Shown piece by piece: positions 36,668-48,406 of a stretch of DNA of 64,000 nt. The translations under genes were made by a program, and so were the position numbers. The stretch's first letter is position 1. Each line of letters starts with the position of its first letter. The notes beneath the pieces were generated by a model. That model saw only the letters and a list, made by a program, of their open reading frames with translations, was not told where the DNA came from and ran no database searches. Source of the DNA: Nitrospira sp. (lineage in GTDB: Bacteria; Nitrospirota; Nitrospiria; Nitrospirales; Nitrospiraceae); contig JANDJI010000003.1 of NCBI GenBank assembly GCA_024331125.1, positions 124,001 to 188,000 on the forward strand, written 5' to 3'.

Positions 36668-37471
36668 TTAAACCGCCGCCGTGCCCGGCCAAACCGGCTT
36701 TCGCTTTTCGCAAAAGGCGCGCACCCCTTCCCGTGCTTCCGGCGAGAGGCGAGCCTGCACATTGGTCTCCACAGCCAATTTCCATTGTTCGTCTTCCGAG
36801 AGGGTCCCCAATTTCCGCAACAGGGCCTTGGTTTCCCGGACAGCTCCCGGCGCCGAACAGTTGATCAGCTCCGCCACATGATCGACACGGCCATCAAGAG
36901 CCGACGGCTCGACCACCTCATGGACGAGTCCTACTTCCTTGGCGATGGAGGCCGAAAAGGGCTCGCCGGTCAGTCCATAGCGGCGCAGAAAGGAGGAGCC
37001 GGTCTTGCGCAACACAAAGGGCGCGATCACCGCCGGGACCAACCCCACGCGCACTTCGCTTAATGCCAACGTCGCGTCGGCCCGTGCGATCACAATGTCG
37101 CAGGCGGCGATCAAGCCGATGCCTCCGCCAAAGGCCGGCCCTTGCATCTTCCCGATCACAGGACAGGGACAGTCATCGATGGCCCGTAACAGTTCCAGCA
37201 ATGACTCCGCATCCCTCCGGGCCTCCGCCATCGTCACGGATTCCGCCCCCATCCAATGGAGATCGGCACCGGCACAGAAGACGGCTCCGGCTCCGGTCAG
37301 GATGACGCCGCGCACAGAACGAGTCTTTCCGATCTCGACGAACGCCCGGTACAGTTCATCGACCATCAGGCGATCAAACGCATTGCGCCGTTCCGGCCGA
37401 TTGAGCGTGACACGTAGGAGCTTGCCGTTCGGGTCGACGGGATCGATGAGGATCGTTCGCTGCTGCTTCAT
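36668..37471 (-). CDS. enoyl-CoA hydratase family protein, probably methylglutaconyl-CoA hydratase
   Basis: The product is 267 residues of the crotonase family with FCAGADLHWMG and GPAFGGGIGLIAACDI, and AVIAPFVLRKTG in place of the usual GFGGTQRL, as in methylglutaconyl-CoA hydratases. It sits between carboxylase beta and HMG-CoA lyase, exactly where the leucine pathway would place methylglutaconyl-CoA hydration. Confidence 0.88.
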   Translation of the reverse strand: MKQQRTILIDPVDPNGKLLRVTLNRPERRNAFDRLMVDELYRAFVEIGKTRSVRGVILTGAGAVFCAGADLHWMGAESVTMAEARRDAESLLELLRAIDDCPCPVIGKMQGPAFGGGIGLIAACDIVIARADATLALSEVRVGLVPAVIAPFVLRKTGSSFLRRYGLTGEPFSASIAKEVGLVHEVVEPSALDGRVDHVAELINCSAPGAVRETKALLRKLGTLSEDEQWKLAVETNVQARLSPEAREGVRAFCEKRKPVWPGTAAV

Positions 37472-37504
37472 GATCTCTACCCTGATCTGTACCCTGATCG
37501 ACGC

Positions 37505-39106
37505 TCACATGCGAAAGACCGGAGGACGGGCTCTCCGCGCTGGCGCCGTCATCACGATGTCCAAGCAGAATCCGATCACCCTTCTCGTCTCCGTTGGATC
37601 GATGATGCCGTCGTCCCACAACCGTGCGGTACTGAAGTAGGGGTCTCCCTCCTTCTCGTACTGGGCCACGGTCGCGTCATAGATCGCGCGCGCTTCTTCT
37701 GGAGACAACGCCGCCCCGTCCCTGGCCCGTTGCTGTTGTTTGATCGTCACCAGGACTTGGGCCGCCTGATGCGCCCCCATGACCGAGACACGCGCGTTGG
37801 GCCAGAGGAACAACCATCTCGGCCCATAGGCCCTGCCACACATCGCATAGTTGCCGGCTCCGTGGGAGGCGCCAATGATGATGGTGATCATCGGCACACC
37901 GGCGGTCGCCACAGCCTGCACCATCTTGGCGCCATCCTTGATGATTCCTCTCGCTTCATAGTCCTTGCCGACCATGAAGCCCGTGATGTTTTGCAAGAAC
38001 ACGATCGGCACGCGACGCTGGTCGCAGAGCTGCACGAAATGCGCGCCCTTCAAGGCCGCCTCGGACAGGAGCACGCCGTTGTTGCCGATGATCCCGACCA
38101 GATGGCCCATCCATCGAGCGAAGCCGCAAACTAAGGTGGAGCCGTATCGAGCTTTGAACTCGTGAAAGCGGCTTCCGTCCACCAACCGGGCGATCACTTC
38201 GCGCACATCGAAGATTTGCCTCGGATTGCTTGGAAGGAGGCCATACAGGTCTTCGACCTGGTAGAGGGGCTCTTCGATCTCCTGCTTCCGTGGACTTGGC
38301 CGTCGCGGCAACGTGTCTATGATCGAGCGGCAGAGCTCGATCGCCTCCCGATCATCGTTCGCCAGATGGTCGCTGACGCCGGATCGTCTCGTGTGGAGGT
38401 CGGCGCCGCCCAATTCTTCCACCGTGACCTCTTCACCGGTCGCGGCCTTCACCAGCGGCGGACCGGCCAAATAAATCGCGCCGGTCCCCTTGACGATGAT
38501 GTTTTCATCGCACATGGCCGGCACATAGGCCCCACCCGCCGTGCACAGCCCCATCACCACGGCGATTTGCGGAATCCCCAGCGCGGACATGCGGGCCTGG
38601 TGGTAGAAGATCCGCCCGAAATGGTCCCGATCGGCAAAGACCTCCGCCTGCATGGGCAGGAACACACCACCGGAATCCACCAAATAGATGCAGGGCAGTC
38701 GATTGGCGAGAGCGATCTCCTGAGCTCGCAGATGTTTCTTGATTGTCAAAGGAAAGTAGGTACCGCCCTTAACGGTGGCGTCGTTGGCGACAATTACGCA
38801 AGGCCGCCCGGACACGACACCGACACCGGTTACCAATCCGGCACAGGGCACTTGGTCCTCGTACAGACCGGAAGCGGCAAGGGGACTCAGCTCCAACCAG
38901 GGCGCGTCAGGATCGAGCAGGGCGGTGATCCGTTCACGGACCGTCATCTTGCCCCGCTGTTTGTGAAGTGCCACCGCTTCAGCCGGCCCGCCGGCCTGTG
39001 CAAGAGCCAGTCGCTTGCGGAGGTCGGCCAGGAGCCCTTCGTAACGGATTCGATTCGACCGGTAATCATCGGACGTGTGAACAACCGACGTGGCCGACAC
39101 CCTCAT
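37505..39106 (-). CDS. mccB: acyl-CoA carboxylase beta subunit, methylcrotonyl-CoA type
   Basis: The product is 533 residues with two carboxyltransferase domains. Motifs [37 protein letters not shown] and [18 protein letters not shown] are much closer to methylcrotonyl-CoA carboxylase beta than to propionyl-CoA carboxylase. It needs a biotin carboxylase/biotin carrier alpha subunit, which is not in the window. It follows the mutase small-subunit gene by 6 bp. Confidence 0.9.
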   Translation of the reverse strand: MRVSATSVVHTSDDYRSNRIRYEGLLADLRKRLALAQAGGPAEAVALHKQRGKMTVRERITALLDPDAPWLELSPLAASGLYEDQVPCAGLVTGVGVVSGRPCVIVANDATVKGGTYFPLTIKKHLRAQEIALANRLPCIYLVDSGGVFLPMQAEVFADRDHFGRIFYHQARMSALGIPQIAVVMGLCTAGGAYVPAMCDENIIVKGTGAIYLAGPPLVKAATGEEVTVEELGGADLHTRRSGVSDHLANDDREAIELCRSIIDTLPRRPSPRKQEIEEPLYQVEDLYGLLPSNPRQIFDVREVIARLVDGSRFHEFKARYGSTLVCGFARWMGHLVGIIGNNGVLLSEAALKGAHFVQLCDQRRVPIVFLQNITGFMVGKDYEARGIIKDGAKMVQAVATAGVPMITIIIGASHGAGNYAMCGRAYGPRWLFLWPNARVSVMGAHQAAQVLVTIKQQQRARDGAALSPEEARAIYDATVAQYEKEGDPYFSTARLWDDGIIDPTETRRVIGFCLDIVMTAPARRARPPVFRM

Positions 39107-39112
39107 GGTTCG

Positions 39113-39520
39113 TCACCTTGACCTGGGAAGTTCCTTCACAAATCGCACGATGTCGTCCAGCGGTGTCCCAGGCCCGAACAGGGCCTTGACACCCGCCCCT
39201 TTCAACGCCGGCACGTCCTCGTTCGGGATGATCCCGCCGCCAAAGACCACGATGTCGTCGGCTCCCTGTGCTCTCAACAGCTCCAACACGCGCCGGAACA
39301 GCGTATTGTGCGCCCCGGACAGGACGCTCAACCCGATCGCATCGACATCTTCTTGAATCGCCGTATTGACGATCTGTTCCGGCGACTGATGGAGGCCGGT
39401 GTAGATGACCTCCATGCCGGCATCACGCAATGCACGCGCGATCAATTTGACACCCCGGTCATGGCCGTCGAGCCCGACCTTCCCGATCAAGATCCGCAGG
39501 GGAGCCGTCGCCACCGTCAT
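39113..39520 (-). CDS. methylmalonyl-CoA mutase, B12-binding small subunit
   Basis: The product is 135 residues, a stand-alone cobalamin-binding domain. [13 protein letters not shown] is the D-x-H-x-x-G motif that ligates cobalt, followed by [13 protein letters not shown] and [14 protein letters not shown]. The catalytic half is encoded separately at 40442-42046. It overlaps the MBL-fold gene by 4 bp. Confidence 0.92.
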   Translation of the reverse strand: MTVATAPLRILIGKVGLDGHDRGVKLIARALRDAGMEVIYTGLHQSPEQIVNTAIQEDVDAIGLSVLSGAHNTLFRRVLELLRAQGADDIVVFGGGIIPNEDVPALKGAGVKALFGPGTPLDDIVRFVKELPRSR

Positions 39521-40428
39521 GCCCGAGCCTCCTGGAGATAGTACTTGCCTTCTTGATCCTTCCTGACGTAGCCAGCCTGGATCACGGGGTCATGTTCGAA
39601 GAACAGGAGCCACTGTTCGTCAAAGGCCAGGTCCAATACCCACCGTTTGGTTTCCAACGTCTGGATCGGATAGAGATCATACCCCATGATGTAGGGAAGC
39701 GGCAGGTGCGACACGGTGGGAATCAAATCCCCGAGAAAGAACGCGGTGCGGCCTTCCGAGGTGATCTTCACACCCTGATGGGCGCGGGTGTGGCCGGCGG
39801 TGACGACGGCGCTGAGACCCGGCAAGAGTTCCGTGTCGCCGTCCAAAAATTCCCATTGATTCGCCAGGGCGACGGGCACGACATTGTCTTTTCGATAACT
39901 GGCCTTGGTCCGTTCGTTGGCATGGACGGCGTCCTCGTACTCGCTCCGTTGCACGACGTAGGTCGCCTTGCGAAACGTGGGGGCTACAATTCCATCCTCC
40001 CGCCTCGTCGTATTTCCACCCGCATGGTCGAAGTGCAGGTGCGAGTTGATCACCAGATGAATGTCGTCCGGCTCGAGACCCACTTGTTTCAACGAATCGA
40101 GCAAGGTCGGCCGTCGATCCAGCGCGAACATCCGATGGAACTTGCCGTCTTCCTTGGAGCCGATCCCTGTATCCACCAGAATGTTGGTCCCCTTTGTTCT
40201 AATCAGCAAACAGGTGAGGCTTAGATCGATCCGGTTCAGCTCATCGGCGGCGCAACATTTTCCCCAGAGCACTTTGGGGACGACGCCGAACATCGCGCCG
40301 CCGTCGAGCCGGAACCGGCCGTCCGAAACTGGATACAGTTCAAATGAGCCGAGCTTGATGGTCGTTGCGTTTCTCACGTCGCTGCACCCCGTCGCCTCGA
40401 CACCCTCCTTTGTGTACTGCACGATCAC
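39517..40428 (-). CDS. MBL-fold metallo-hydrolase
   Basis: The product is 303 residues from GTG 40428, with GGGAGG 8 nt upstream. The metal motif is [13 protein letters not shown], then [10 protein letters not shown] and FFLGDLIP, as in lactonase-like beta-lactamase-fold enzymes. The substrate is unknown. Its position between the two mutase subunits, with an ATGA overlap to the small subunit, suggests a linked role, for example thioester hydrolysis or epimerase substitution (inference). Confidence 0.85.
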   Translation of the reverse strand: MIVQYTKEGVEATGCSDVRNATTIKLGSFELYPVSDGRFRLDGGAMFGVVPKVLWGKCCAADELNRIDLSLTCLLIRTKGTNILVDTGIGSKEDGKFHRMFALDRRPTLLDSLKQVGLEPDDIHLVINSHLHFDHAGGNTTRREDGIVAPTFRKATYVVQRSEYEDAVHANERTKASYRKDNVVPVALANQWEFLDGDTELLPGLSAVVTAGHTRAHQGVKITSEGRTAFFLGDLIPTVSHLPLPYIMGYDLYPIQTLETKRWVLDLAFDEQWLLFFEHDPVIQAGYVRKDQEGKYYLQEARA

Positions 40429-40441
40429 CGGCTGCGCCTCC

Positions 40442-42046
40442 CTACAGCACCACCGGCTCCCGATAGGTGCCCAAGACCTCCTTCAACGCCGCGCAGAGTT
40501 CCCCCACCGTCGCCTGGGCCTTCACCGCCTCAATCAGTGGCGTCATGACGTTCTCTCCACAGGCCACCGCCTCCTGTAAGGCCGCCACCGCCCCGGCCAT
40601 CTTGAAGGGATCGCGTGTTTTGCGCAGCTCGGAGAGCCGAGCAACCTGCATCCGCTCCACCTCAGGATCGATCTTCAAAATGGGAATCGGCTGCTCCTCC
40701 CGCTCCACGTACCGGTTAACGCCGACGATCGTCCGCTCCTTCCGCTCGATCTCGCGCTGATACCGGTGCGCCGCATCGAGAATCTCCCGCTGCGGGAACC
40801 CTTGCTCGATCGCCGCCACCATGCCACCCATCGCGTCCAGCTTGCGGAAGTAGGCTTGCGCTTCTCCTTCAAGCCGATTGGTCAAGGCCTCGACATAGTA
40901 GGAACCTCCCAAGGGATCGACCGTGTTCGCCACCTCGCTCTCCTCGGCAAGGATCTGTTGCGTCCGCAATGCCAGCCGCACTGCCTCCTCTGTCGGGAGT
41001 GCCAGGGTCTCATCCATCGAATTGGTGTGGAGCGACTGTGTGCCGCCCAACACCGCCGCCAACGCCTGCACCGTGGTGCGGACCACATTGTTCAGAGGCT
41101 GTTGCGCCGTCAATGAACAGCCGGCTGTTTGAGCATGGCAGCGCAACTGTAAGGAACGGGGGTCTTTCGGCTGGTAGCGTCGTGCCACCTCTCGCGCCCA
41201 CAATCGCCGAGCCGCCCGAAACTTCGCAATCTCTTCGAAAAAGTCATTGTGGACGTTGAAAAAGAACGAGAGCTGCGGCGCGAACCGGTCCACCGTGAGG
41301 CCTGCCTTCACAGCCGCTTCCACGTAGGTCAAGCCGTCGTACAGGGTAAATGCCAGTTCCTGGACCGCCGTCGCGCCGGCTTCGCGAATGTGGTAGCCGC
41401 TGATGCTGATCGGATGCCACTTGGGCACCGACTGCGCGCAATAGGCGATGACGTCGGTCACGAGGCGCAGGGACGGCTCAGGCGGGAACAGCCATTCTTT
41501 TTGAGCGATGTACTCTTTCAGAATGTCGTTTTGCAGGGTCCCGCCCAGCCGGTCAAACGGAATGCCTCGCTCCTCTGCAACCGCCAGATACATGGCGAAG
41601 ATCACGGCCGCGGGCCCGTTGATCGTCATTGAGGTGGTCACCTGATCGAGCGGAATCCCCTCGAAGAGCCGCTCCATGTCGGCTAGCGACGAAATCGAGA
41701 CACCACAGCGGCCCACTTCGCCTCGCGCGAGCGGATCATCCGCATCCAACCCCATCAACGTGGGCATGTCGAATGCGACGCTGAGCCCGTTCTGACCATG
41801 CTCCAGCAGGTAGTGAAACCGGCGGTTGGTGTCTTCGGCGGAGCCGAAGCCGGCGAACTGCCGCATGGTCCAGAGCCGGCCCCGATACATGGTGGGATAG
41901 ATGCCGCGCGTATAGGGGAATTCACCTGGCGCACCCAACTCCCGCTCCGGTGTCCAATCCTTGAGGTCGCTGGGACCATACAGACGATGGATCTCAATCC
42001 CTGACAGAGAGGTGAATCGAGGTTTTCGTTCCTTCATTTCATTCAT
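40442..42046 (-). CDS. methylmalonyl-CoA mutase, large (catalytic) subunit
   Basis: The product is 534 residues from ATG 42046; the frame opens at 42109. [17 protein letters not shown] and [13 protein letters not shown] are substrate-pocket segments, and FPPEPSLR keeps the Arg expected for the methylmalonyl carboxylate. The chain ends after the TIM barrel, without a B12 domain, so it is the split heterodimeric type. It links propionyl-CoA metabolism to succinyl-CoA. Confidence 0.9.
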   Translation of the reverse strand: MNEMKERKPRFTSLSGIEIHRLYGPSDLKDWTPERELGAPGEFPYTRGIYPTMYRGRLWTMRQFAGFGSAEDTNRRFHYLLEHGQNGLSVAFDMPTLMGLDADDPLARGEVGRCGVSISSLADMERLFEGIPLDQVTTSMTINGPAAVIFAMYLAVAEERGIPFDRLGGTLQNDILKEYIAQKEWLFPPEPSLRLVTDVIAYCAQSVPKWHPISISGYHIREAGATAVQELAFTLYDGLTYVEAAVKAGLTVDRFAPQLSFFFNVHNDFFEEIAKFRAARRLWAREVARRYQPKDPRSLQLRCHAQTAGCSLTAQQPLNNVVRTTVQALAAVLGGTQSLHTNSMDETLALPTEEAVRLALRTQQILAEESEVANTVDPLGGSYYVEALTNRLEGEAQAYFRKLDAMGGMVAAIEQGFPQREILDAAHRYQREIERKERTIVGVNRYVEREEQPIPILKIDPEVERMQVARLSELRKTRDPFKMAGAVAALQEAVACGENVMTPLIEAVKAQATVGELCAALKEVLGTYREPVVL

Positions 42047-42130
42047 CTCCCGTTCCTCCCCTCTCCATGTCGCCTCCTCCCCTGACACAGACCGTAACAC
42101 GGGCGCCAAGAGCGCGCGCCTCTCCCACCG

Positions 42131-43027
42131 CTAGGTCCTCACGGTGACCGTTGCCCGTTCCCCGACTTCGTCATACCGATAAAACCCGCGACCGGTTTTT
42201 CGTCCCAGCCATCCTGCTTCGACATAGCGACGAAGGAGGGGACAGGGGCGAAATTTCGGATCACCTAACTCCCGATACAGCACCTCGCAAATCGCCAACA
42301 CCGTGTCCAAGCCGATTCGATCCGCCAGGGCAAACGGCCCCACCGGATGATTGGTTCCCGCCGTCATCGCTTGATCGATCGCCTCCGCCGACGCCACTCC
42401 CTGCTCCAACGCGAAGATCGCTTCATTGATCATCGGCATCAAAACCCGGTTCACAATAAACCCCGGCATGTCGTTCGCCACGACCGGTGTCTTGCCAAGG
42501 TGCTTCACCAGGTCCAGCGCCAGCGCCACGGTCTCTTCGGACGTGTTGAGCCCTCGCACGACTTCTACCAAGTTCATCACCGGAACCGGATTCATGAAGT
42601 GCAACCCGACGACACGATCGGCTCGACCGGAGGCCGCCCCCAGTTTCGTGATCGGGATCGACGAGGTGTTGCTTGCGAGCACGGTTTCCTGTTGGCAGAT
42701 ACGCCCCCCTTCAGCAAACAGGATTTGTTTCTGTTCCTGATTTTCCGGAATCGCCTCGATGACCAGCTGCACTTCGCGCAACCGGTCGAGGGTGGTCGAG
42801 GGACGAATGAGGGCCAGGACCTCTTCCACTCGACCAGCCGCCAACGTGCCTCGTTCCACGGCCCGTTCCACTCCGGCTCGAATCTTGGTGATGGCGCCCC
42901 TTAATTGAGCTTCTGCCACGTCGATCAGTTCCACATGATAGCCGGCCGTCGCGCAGACCTGGGCAATCCCTCGACCCATCTGGCCTGCCCCGACGATGCC
43001 GATTCGTGAAACCCTGTCGATGGTCAT
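42131..43027 (-). CDS. hbd: 3-hydroxybutyryl-CoA (3-hydroxyacyl-CoA) dehydrogenase
   Basis: The product is 298 residues from ATG 43027. The NAD-binding motif is IGIVGAGQMGRGIAQVCATAG, followed by IEAIPENQEQKQ and HFMNPVPVMNLVEVV with the catalytic His, then the C-terminal helical domain with GRGFYRYDE. It oxidises 3-hydroxyacyl-CoA. It lies downstream of a thiolase gene, as in beta-oxidation and butyrate pathways. Confidence 0.92.
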   Translation of the reverse strand: MTIDRVSRIGIVGAGQMGRGIAQVCATAGYHVELIDVAEAQLRGAITKIRAGVERAVERGTLAAGRVEEVLALIRPSTTLDRLREVQLVIEAIPENQEQKQILFAEGGRICQQETVLASNTSSIPITKLGAASGRADRVVGLHFMNPVPVMNLVEVVRGLNTSEETVALALDLVKHLGKTPVVANDMPGFIVNRVLMPMINEAIFALEQGVASAEAIDQAMTAGTNHPVGPFALADRIGLDTVLAICEVLYRELGDPKFRPCPLLRRYVEAGWLGRKTGRGFYRYDEVGERATVTVRT

Positions 43028-43101
43028 GGTTGGTACCCCGACTTCCCTCTCACCAGACTGATGGCGGTGCTCCATCTGTTCCTGGCTCCTCGTCACACTC
43101 C

Positions 43102-44298
43102 TCACATGTCCCGCTCCACAACGACTGCCAGGGCCTCTCCGCCGCCGATACAGAGGGCCGCCAGTCCTCGCCTCACGTTCCGCTCCTGCATCGCATGGAT
43201 CAACGTCGTGAGGATCCTTGCACCTGTGGCTCCGATGGGATGGCCCAACGCCACCGCTCCCCCATGGACGTTCACTTTCTTCGCGTCCAGCCCCAGTTCC
43301 CGATTGATGGCCAGTGAGACAGCGGAGAAGGCCTCGTTGATCTCGAACAGATCGATCTCACCGATGGAGAGACCGGTTTTCTTAAGCACCAGTTTGACGG
43401 CCTCGACCGGCGCGATCGTGAACCATTCCGGCGCCAAGGCCGCGCCGGCATAGCCGACCAGCCGGGCTAATGGAGTGAAGCCGAGCCGAACCGCCTCACT
43501 CTCCGCCATCAGGACCAAGGCCGCTGCTCCATCGTTGCAAGAGGGAGAATTGCCGACCGTCAAGACCCCATCTTCCTGAAACACCGGTTTGAGTTCCCTC
43601 ATCTTGCTCAGATCCACGCGGTTCGGCTCTTCATCCTCTTGAACGAGCACCGGCGGCCCTTTCCGTTGCGGCACCTCGACCGGTACGATCTCCCAACGGA
43701 ACAGCCCGGTCGCGATGGCCTCCCTGGCCCGGCGATAACTCTCTAAGGCGAAGTCGTCCAATTCTTCCCGAGTCAGGTGATACTTGGCCGCGCACAGTTC
43801 CCCTCCCTTGCCCATGTGGAACTGGTGATAGACATCCCACAACCCATCCTTCACCAGACTGTCCACCAACTCCGCATGGCCCAACCGGTACCCCTGTCTC
43901 GCCTTCTCCAATAGATAGGGAGCGCGGGTCATGTTCTCCATGCCGCCGGCCACCACAACCTTAGCCTCGCCGAGCGCAATGGCCTGCGACGCCAGGATCA
44001 CCGTCATGAGGCTCGAACCACAGACCTTGTTCACCGTCGTGGCTCCGACCGAGTGGGGGATACCGGCTCCGATGGAGGCTTGTCTCGCCGGCGCCTGACC
44101 CAACCCCGCGCTTAAGACACAGCCCATATACACGGTATCCACCTGCTCAGGGGAGACCTGAGCCCGTTTCAAGGCCTCGGCAATCGCGATACTCCCCAGC
44201 TTGGTGGCCGGCACCTGGCTGAAACAGCCCTGAAAACTCCCCATCGGCGTGCGCGCCGCACTCACGATGACCGTTGGTTCTCCCTTCAAAGGACTCAT
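43102..44298 (-). CDS. acetyl-CoA C-acetyltransferase (thiolase)
   Basis: The product is 398 residues. VNKVCGSSLMTV holds the nucleophilic Cys, GGMENMTRAPYLL follows, GHPIGATGARI has the catalytic His and CIGGGEALAVV the second Cys. It splits acetoacetyl-CoA or runs in reverse. In this array it would process acetoacetate made by tyrosine and leucine breakdown, once activated. It overlaps the E2 gene by 4 bp. Confidence 0.93.
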   Translation of the reverse strand: MSPLKGEPTVIVSAARTPMGSFQGCFSQVPATKLGSIAIAEALKRAQVSPEQVDTVYMGCVLSAGLGQAPARQASIGAGIPHSVGATTVNKVCGSSLMTVILASQAIALGEAKVVVAGGMENMTRAPYLLEKARQGYRLGHAELVDSLVKDGLWDVYHQFHMGKGGELCAAKYHLTREELDDFALESYRRAREAIATGLFRWEIVPVEVPQRKGPPVLVQEDEEPNRVDLSKMRELKPVFQEDGVLTVGNSPSCNDGAAALVLMAESEAVRLGFTPLARLVGYAGAALAPEWFTIAPVEAVKLVLKKTGLSIGEIDLFEINEAFSAVSLAINRELGLDAKKVNVHGGAVALGHPIGATGARILTTLIHAMQERNVRRGLAALCIGGGEALAVVVERDM

Positions 44299-45524
44299 AG
44301 GTTCTGCTCCCAGTCACTGTGTTCGATCGCGTCCTTCACCTTCGCCATGAACCGATCGGCCGTGGCCCCGTCGATCACCCGATGGTCGAACGAGAGGCTC
44401 AAGTAGGCCATCGACCGGATCGCAATGGCGTCATGAATGACCACCGGTCGTTTCTGGACCGCGCCAACCCCCAGGATCGCGATTTGCGGTTGATGAATGA
44501 TCGGCGTGCTGAACAGGCTGCCGAACCCACCGTGGTTGGTGATCGAGAAGGTCCCGCCCAAGACCTCCTCCGGGTTCAATCGTTTGCTCCTCGCCCGCTC
44601 AGCCAGATCGGCGATCTCTTGAGCCAGGTGGGTCACGCTCTTTCGATCCGCATGCCGCACCACCGGCACCAGGAGGCCCTCTTCCAACGCCGTGGCGATG
44701 CCGATGTGGATGGCGCGCTTGATCACGATCCCTTCATCGCTCCATGAGGAGTTCATGATGGGGAACACTCGGATGGCGCGCGCCACCGCATGGACCACGA
44801 ACGGCAGATAGGTGAGTGGACGGCCTTTGCGGCAAGCGGCGATGGCCGAAAAGTCCGCTTCGAAGACCGTCGTCACATGGGCGGCGGTCCGCCTGCTCGT
44901 AACCATCCGTTCGGCGATGGTCTTCCTCATCGGCGTGAGCGGAACAATCTCCTCGCCCGTTTCTTCTTCGTGGGTCGTTGCCGGCCGTTCGACCGGCGAG
45001 ACGGTTTGAGCCGCTTCTGTGTGGCGATGGGCGATAAAGTCCTCGACGTCTTTCTTGGTGATCCGGCCACCCGCGCCGGTCCCCTTCACTTGCGAGAGAT
45101 CCACACCATGTTGTTTGGCCAGATGCCGAACAGCCGGCGAGAGGGGCATGGCCCCTTCCTCGGCACCGGCTTCACTTCGTTGGCCTGTTTCCCCTGTCGC
45201 CACCCTTTCCTTTCCACCCTCTTTGGCGGCTGGCTCCATCGGACGGACCACAACGCCACCCACCCGATTGATGACATCAGTGACGGGCACGCCATCGATG
45301 CGGCCCAACACCGTGCCGACCGGCACGGTCTCCCCTTCCTTCACGAGAATCTCGGACAGTCGCCCCGCGGCGGGAGAGGGAATTTCGAGCGCCACCTTTT
45401 CGGTCTCGACCTCGAGAAGCGGTTGATCGCGCTCAACGATGCCGCCGGCCGGAATGAGCCATTTCACGACCGTGCCCTCCGCGATACTCTCCCCCAACTG
45501 GGGCATGATGATGTCCGTCGCCAT
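44295..45524 (-). CDS. 2-oxoacid dehydrogenase complex E2, dihydrolipoamide acyltransferase
   Basis: The product is 409 residues from ATG 45524, with AGGAGAG just upstream; the frame opens at 45578. One lipoyl domain (lipoyl Lys in VETEKVALEIP), an E3/E1-binding domain (SPAVRHLAKQHGVDLSQVKG) and a catalytic domain ending in SFDHRVIDGATADRF are present. Substrate could be branched-chain oxoacids, pyruvate or oxoglutarate; neighbours favour branched-chain oxoacids. No E3 gene lies in the window. Confidence 0.9.
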   Translation of the reverse strand: MATDIIMPQLGESIAEGTVVKWLIPAGGIVERDQPLLEVETEKVALEIPSPAAGRLSEILVKEGETVPVGTVLGRIDGVPVTDVINRVGGVVVRPMEPAAKEGGKERVATGETGQRSEAGAEEGAMPLSPAVRHLAKQHGVDLSQVKGTGAGGRITKKDVEDFIAHRHTEAAQTVSPVERPATTHEEETGEEIVPLTPMRKTIAERMVTSRRTAAHVTTVFEADFSAIAACRKGRPLTYLPFVVHAVARAIRVFPIMNSSWSDEGIVIKRAIHIGIATALEEGLLVPVVRHADRKSVTHLAQEIADLAERARSKRLNPEEVLGGTFSITNHGGFGSLFSTPIIHQPQIAILGVGAVQKRPVVIHDAIAIRSMAYLSLSFDHRVIDGATADRFMAKVKDAIEHSDWEQNL

Positions 45525-45543
45525 GACTCTCCTCTGATAGCCT

Positions 45544-46529
<986 letters not shown>

Positions 46530-46533
<4 letters not shown>

Positions 46534-47531
46534 GGTTCCACCTCGTCGGGATTGGCAAAGACTCCCTCTAACACTTCCCGTCCCTCCGGCAGGGGGCTCT
46601 GCTCGGCGAATTCCAACGCCGCGTCTATTTCCTTCTGCACCCTGAGGCCGACGTCGCGAAAGTGCGCTTCATCGGCGTAGCCCAGTTCGAGTAACCGCTG
46701 CTCAGCCCTGAGGATGGGGTCTTTCTTTTTCCATTCCTCCAACAGCTCCCGCGGCACGTACTTGGCCGCATCATGTTCCGAATGGCCGTGCATCCTCATG
46801 GTTTTGAATTCGAGAAACGTCGGTCCCTCTCCCGCTCGGGCCCGCGCAATGGCCCGTTTGGCCGCGAGAAACACCGCGGCCACGTCGTTTCCGTCCACGA
46901 TTTCACCCGGCATCCCATAGGCCTTCGCCCGATCGACGACATCGGCGATCGCCATCTGGAGGCGGGTTGGCGTGGAATAGGCATATTGATTGTTGTTGCA
47001 GAAGAACACGACCGGCAGTTTCCGCACCGAGGCGAAGTTCATCGCCTCGTGAAAGTCGCCGCGGCTCGTGCCACCGTCGCCGGTTCCCGTAAAGACGACG
47101 CGCCGCTCTCCCCGGATTTTGAATGCCAGCGCCGCTCCCGTCGCGACCGGCAGGTTGTCAGCCAGGTGGCTCACGAAGCCGATGATGCCGCGCTTTAGGT
47201 CTCCCATGTGGACGTTCCCGTCCTTCCCCTTGGTCGGTCCGGTCCGTTTCCCCAGATACTGAGCCAGCACTTCGCCCGGCGTGATACCGCGAATCAAGAA
47301 GGCGCCCATGTCGCGATGGAACGGCGCGATCACGTCGTCCCGTTCGAGGGCCGACGCATAGCCCACGGCGATTGCCTCCATCCCGTGACTGGTGTAACAG
47401 CCGCCGACGATCCGGCCCTGCCGATAGAGAGCGGAGATCCGGTCCTCCAACGATCTGGTGAGACGCAGGTAGTAATACATCTGCAACCACTCGGCCCGTT
47501 TGATGTCGTTGGCGACGTCGACTCGGTCCAT
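46530..47531 (-). CDS. 2-oxoacid dehydrogenase E1 component, alpha subunit
   Basis: The product is 333 residues. GCYTSHGMEAIAVGYASAL and the thiamine diphosphate motif GTGDGGTSRGDFHEAMNFAS to NNNQYAYSTPTR are typical of E1 alpha of pyruvate or branched-chain oxoacid dehydrogenases. RMHGHSEHDAAKYVP is the phosphorylation-loop region in relatives. The neighbours favour a branched-chain role (inference). Confidence 0.92.
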
Positions 47532-47594
47532 CGGTTCCTCCTCGCGTTCCTCCTCGGAGCCCTCCTCACAACCATGCGAAGGGGCATCCCTTTT

Positions 47595-48347
47595 TCACAG
47601 GGCCGGCATTTCTCTCCATGACAGGAGCGGACCATCCTGCCGGCACAAGGGACAGTCCGCCGGTTCCCACTGCGGCATCAACAGATCCACGGTGTAATAA
47701 AAGGGATAGGTGCTCATCAGTTCGTCCATCAACGGAAACTGGCCGCTGTCGCGGCGGGCGAAGACCGCCATGCCGGCCAAGATTCCTTCATGGTCCGTGA
47801 TGACATTGCCGAGCTTTCTCACACACTGGCCGCGCGTAGTCACGTCGTTGAGTGAGAGAAACCGCTCGCCGGTATGGATGGTCCCGCTCGCGACGTCCGT
47901 GCCGATCCGACCGGTTTCGCCGTTGTACGGAGTGAAGGTCGTGCGCAGGGGCATCCGCTCGCCAAGGTGCTCGGCGACAGCTGTTGCCAACATTTGGGCG
48001 GCGGAGGTCGTGGCGACGATACCGGCAAGGGGCTGGTCCCGAAACGTCCGGTCGATCCAGTCGGCCATGTCTCGCGCGATCAGCGCGATCAGGTCCGGGA
48101 ACCGAGCAATGGATTCAAACCGCAGGTACGTCGCCGTGTGGTGGCCGGATACCGTTTCGACGTGGGTCTCGAAGAAGATCGAACGGGAGCGCCGGAGAAC
48201 GGCGAGCAACTCTTCCAGGGATAAGCTGCTGTGAGGTCCTGGTCGAACGATGGCCTTGAGTTTGGTTTCAATGTCCGGGCCCACATAGAAGTCGAGGTGG
48301 CGGCGCGTCAACTCTTCGAGTGCCATCCGGTCCATCATCGTGGTCAT
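47595..48347 (-). CDS. phosphoribosyltransferase-like protein with C-terminal Cys pair
   Basis: The product is 250 residues from ATG 48347, with GGAGG 6 nt upstream. The C-terminal half is like type I phosphoribosyltransferases such as PyrE; the PRPP-binding stretch would be FLSLNDVTTRGQCVRKLGNV, which departs from the usual VVDDVxTTG. It ends with CPLCRQDGPLLSW, a possible metal site. It lies between fumarylacetoacetase and E1 alpha, an odd place for nucleotide synthesis. The function is unknown. Confidence 0.65.
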   Translation of the reverse strand: MTTMMDRMALEELTRRHLDFYVGPDIETKLKAIVRPGPHSSLSLEELLAVLRRSRSIFFETHVETVSGHHTATYLRFESIARFPDLIALIARDMADWIDRTFRDQPLAGIVATTSAAQMLATAVAEHLGERMPLRTTFTPYNGETGRIGTDVASGTIHTGERFLSLNDVTTRGQCVRKLGNVITDHEGILAGMAVFARRDSGQFPLMDELMSTYPFYYTVDLLMPQWEPADCPLCRQDGPLLSWREMPAL

Positions 48348-48406
48348 GGCCGCCTCCTTTCTCCTCTGCGTGTGTGATGCTCATGCTCGCCTCCTACACC
48401 GTTCCG

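Noticed and set aside
35594..37063. Plus-strand 489-residue frame opposite HMG-CoA lyase and enoyl-CoA hydratase
   Set aside because: It covers two recognised genes in antisense and shows no protein-like motifs.
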